Below are positions 34,177 through 36,129 of a stretch of 36,129 bases of DNA, piece by piece. Under the pieces are notes generated by a model. It was not told where the DNA came from. It did no database searches and saw nothing but the letters and a program-made list of their open reading frames with translations. This stretch comes from Nitrospinota bacterium (GTDB lineage Bacteria > Nitrospinota > Nitrospinia > Nitrospinales > VA-1). A program made the translations under genes and the position numbers. The stretch spans positions 200,331 through 236,459 of the forward strand of contig WAHY01000001.1 of assembly GCA_009873635.1 (NCBI GenBank), in the 5' to 3' direction. Within the stretch, counting starts at the first letter, position 1. Each line of letters starts with the position of its first letter.

Positions 34177-36129
34177 TTACTGGTTGCCCTCCAGGGCTTG
34201 ACGATGGATGATATATTCGCGGTTTACAGAAAAACTGTGTTTCAGGATCGAGGTTTCTCCCGTTGACCAAGTAACTTCCATTTGCTGGATGGTTTCAAAT
34301 TGTCCCAACCCAAAATGGGCGACCGGAGCATCGTAGGAATGGAATCCACCTCCTGTTTTAATTTCCCGCATCTGGTGGCGTTCGCCATCTTTTCCATAAC
34401 GGATGATGACGGTGCATCCCAGGCAAAACCGGTTGCCTTTTTCATCAACCAGCTGGACGCTAACACTGTTTCCTTTTGTATTGTTATTTGTATAGACCTT
34501 GAAGGGACCATATAAAGTGTTTGCGATAATATCCAAATCTCCATCCCGGTCTATATCAATGTAAGTGTAGGAAGAGCTGTGGTCGAGATCATCCAGGCCA
34601 AACTCTTTCTGGGCAGGGGTAAAAGATTTGCCATTCTGGTTGTGAAAAAAATTGTTCGAAGCATACTCCTGGGTGATGGGAACACCGTTGACAACATAGA
34701 GGTCTTGCCATTCATCGTTGTCCAGATCGGCAAATCGTGCATTCCAACTCCATTCAGCGGTGGAGATATCAGTTTGCCTGGATAGATCTGTAAAAGTGTG
34801 GTCCTTTTGCCCGGATAACAGCAGGTTAAACTGGGTTTGCATGGGTATTTCATTTTCCCTTGAAATTTCAACATGCTCTGCTTGAAAAAACTTTTTGCAA
34901 TAAGTCCGGTTCAGATTAAAGGGCGGTAAAATCTTATCGCAAAGATTGGGAGACTTCCGGCTCGAAGCAACCAGGATCATACGTGTGACCATACATTCTT
35001 TTATCCATTGCGGATTATTCAACCTGGTGCAATGCTCGGTGATGTCCTGCTTCTCGGGGTTTAGTAAAGTGGTGAGCTGGTTGAACCGGTGGCAGGTCGC
35101 CCGACTGAGCAGGGTTTTTCCGGAATCACAAAAATCCAATCCTGCGTTTTTCATTGTTGATCCAAAGATATTGGAGACTACATCCAGTCCACGTGACATT
35201 CCTATATTGGCGAGATAAATATCGGGGATCAGGTCGTTATTAAAATCCCCCGTATCAATGCTCATGGTGTTCTGTGTTGTAATGGGGATTACTTTATCTT
35301 GATGTATTATTTTCTTGAACCCTTCACCGGCGGAACCAAAGTAATAAGTATCCGCGACCCTGTAGTCGTTGCCAACCATTAGATCTGCATGCCCATCGGC
35401 GTTGATGTCTGAAAAAAGAACGCTGTGGGTTTGCCCGGGAATCCCTTCAAGGTTGCGTAACTCAAAATCCAGATTGCGATTGAGAACCCATTGATTGGCC
35501 GCTTGTTTGACGGGTGTGCGGGTGAACACTCCCAAATAATAATTGCCGTTAACGATGTCGGGAAAACCATCCTGGTTCAGGTCGGCAAAGGCCGATGCGC
35601 TGGTCAGCAAGGCTCCTTCATTGGGAACGGGAAGAATACGTACACGACCCTCATCAGGTAATGGATTGAGCACCACAAAGTTTCCTTCATTAAAAGTAGT
35701 CAGGAAAATATCAAGCCAGCCATCATTGTTTAAATCCACCAGGGCAATGTTAATGGCCTGCTTGCCATTTAAAGACTCGATACCACTGATTATTTTTTTG
35801 AAGTGTGTTCCGTTCATGTTCTGGTAGAGTTCGAAACCATTATTGGTGGCGACTGCTATATCGGTCCACCCATCTAGGTTGAAATCGCCAGAGGCAATGC
35901 CTCGCCCAAAAAAAAGTGGATCAAGAAAAATTTCTGGTGTCAGGGAATTTGAATAAGTAATGCCCAGTTGCGGCCCTAACCTCTGGGTGAACGGTTTGCC
36001 AACATGCTTGTTGCGTGGAGCCTGGGCAAGGGCATGAACTTTAACGTTGCCCTGGTTTAAGATGATGGGCGATGTGTAACGTGTCATGGCTTTTGGGGAA
36101 TAATTTTTTTCGGGGAAACGGATCTCCCG
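34177..36129 (-). CDS. FG-GAP/VCBS repeat protein with ASPIC/UnbV C-terminal domain, 5' end outside the window
   Basis: At least 636 residues are visible; the frame stays open to the window edge with no ribosome site before the ATG at 36087, so the N-terminus is probably missing. Seven calcium-binding FG-GAP motifs are seen, including DFNLDGWTDIAV, DLNNDGWLDIFL, DLNQDGFPDIVN, DINADGHADLMV, DLDNDEWQDLYV and DIDRDGDLDIIA, which build a beta-propeller. The C-terminal 100 residues (SVSVQLVDEKGNRF; IKTGGGFHSYDAPVAHFGLG; VTWSTGE) are the ASPIC/UnbV domain, as in CRTAC1-type proteins. An unusual Cys-rich insertion (about nine Cys, residues 310-420) splits the propeller between motifs five and six. 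Such proteins are normally exported; the signal peptide would be outside the window. Confidence 0.9.
   Translation of the reverse strand, partial: REIRFPEKNYSPKAMTRYTSPIILNQGNVKVHALAQAPRNKHVGKPFTQRLGPQLGITYSNSLTPEIFLDPLFFGRGIASGDFNLDGWTDIAVATNNGFELYQNMNGTHFKKIISGIESLNGKQAINIALVDLNNDGWLDIFLTTFNEGNFVVLNPLPDEGRVRILPVPNEGALLTSASAFADLNQDGFPDIVNGNYYLGVFTRTPVKQAANQWVLNRNLDFELRNLEGIPGQTHSVLFSDINADGHADLMVGNDYRVADTYYFGSAGEGFKKIIHQDKVIPITTQNTMSIDTGDFNNDLIPDIYLANIGMSRGLDVVSNIFGSTMKNAGLDFCDSGKTLLSRATCHRFNQLTTLLNPEKQDITEHCTRLNNPQWIKECMVTRMILVASSRKSPNLCDKILPPFNLNRTYCKKFFQAEHVEISRENEIPMQTQFNLLLSGQKDHTFTDLSRQTDISTAEWSWNARFADLDNDEWQDLYVVNGVPITQEYASNNFFHNQNGKSFTPAQKEFGLDDLDHSSSYTYIDIDRDGDLDIIANTLYGPFKVYTNNNTKGNSVSVQLVDEKGNRFCLGCTVIIRYGKDGERHQMREIKTGGGFHSYDAPVAHFGLGQFETIQQMEVTWSTGETSILKHSFSVNREYIIHRQALEGNQ

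Overview
This 36 kb window is ordinary chromosomal DNA from a Gram-negative bacterium. Heptosyltransferase, MurA and a large set of housekeeping genes indicate an outer-membrane organism. Gene content and synteny (rpoA-rplQ; rho-rpmE-prfA-prmC-murA; hemE-hemH-pcrA; radical-SAM proteins; an ASPIC/FG-GAP propeller protein) would fit a marine Nitrospinota or deltaproteobacterium-like lineage. That placement is an inference from general gene content, not from a marker search. I saw no phage, insertion sequence, CRISPR array or integrase.

Layout. 1-1521: the end of the ribosomal/RNA-polymerase operon (rpoA 3' part, rplQ with an unusually long Lys/Ala tail). 1633-3266: two minus-strand genes, a YkgJ-type Cys-cluster protein and a PflX-type radical SAM protein. 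3720-8497: rho, rpmE, prfA, prmC and murA, covering transcription termination, translation termination and peptidoglycan precursor synthesis; prmC and murA overlap. 8621-11505: envelope and sugar genes (heptosyltransferase, a DPM1-like glycosyltransferase, a DUF5989 membrane peptide), a PRC-barrel protein and a DUF2007/zinc-ribbon protein. 11656-14046: a minus-strand pair, a histone-deacetylase-like hydrolase followed by a badly damaged Clp/Hsp100 ATPase. 14188-22068: queG, a GT39-like membrane protein with a TPR tail, hemE, hemH and pcrA/uvrD. 22109-28536: hflX, a cyclic-nucleotide-binding protein, an AT-rich gene-free stretch, a DUF4325 STAS-like protein with a TPR protein, trmL, a broken CBS-domain gene, a CPXCG protein, and a cobW-pentapeptide pair. 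28709-31226: a cspA gene, a 57-residue basic protein and a B12-binding radical SAM protein of the RiPP-maturase type, all on the minus strand. 31724-36129: a glycosyltransferase remnant, a TVP38/TMEM64 membrane protein, a broken DUF4197 gene, tRNA-Arg(UCU), crcB with DUF190, and a large ASPIC/FG-GAP protein running off the window.

The most striking property is gene decay between about 11.6 and 33 kb. The Clp gene has fused its two P-loops and also carries two in-frame stops and a frameshift. A two-CBS gene has four in-frame stops but no frameshift. A pentapeptide gene has an in-frame TAG followed by 45 further coding-like codons. A DUF4197 gene lost most of its middle plus one base. A GT39 gene survives only as an N-terminal fragment. 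prfA is intact and TAG/TAA end healthy genes here, so genome-wide stop recoding is unlikely. The best candidate for less-described biology is the cspA / small basic protein / B12-radical-SAM cluster at 28.7-31.2 kb.
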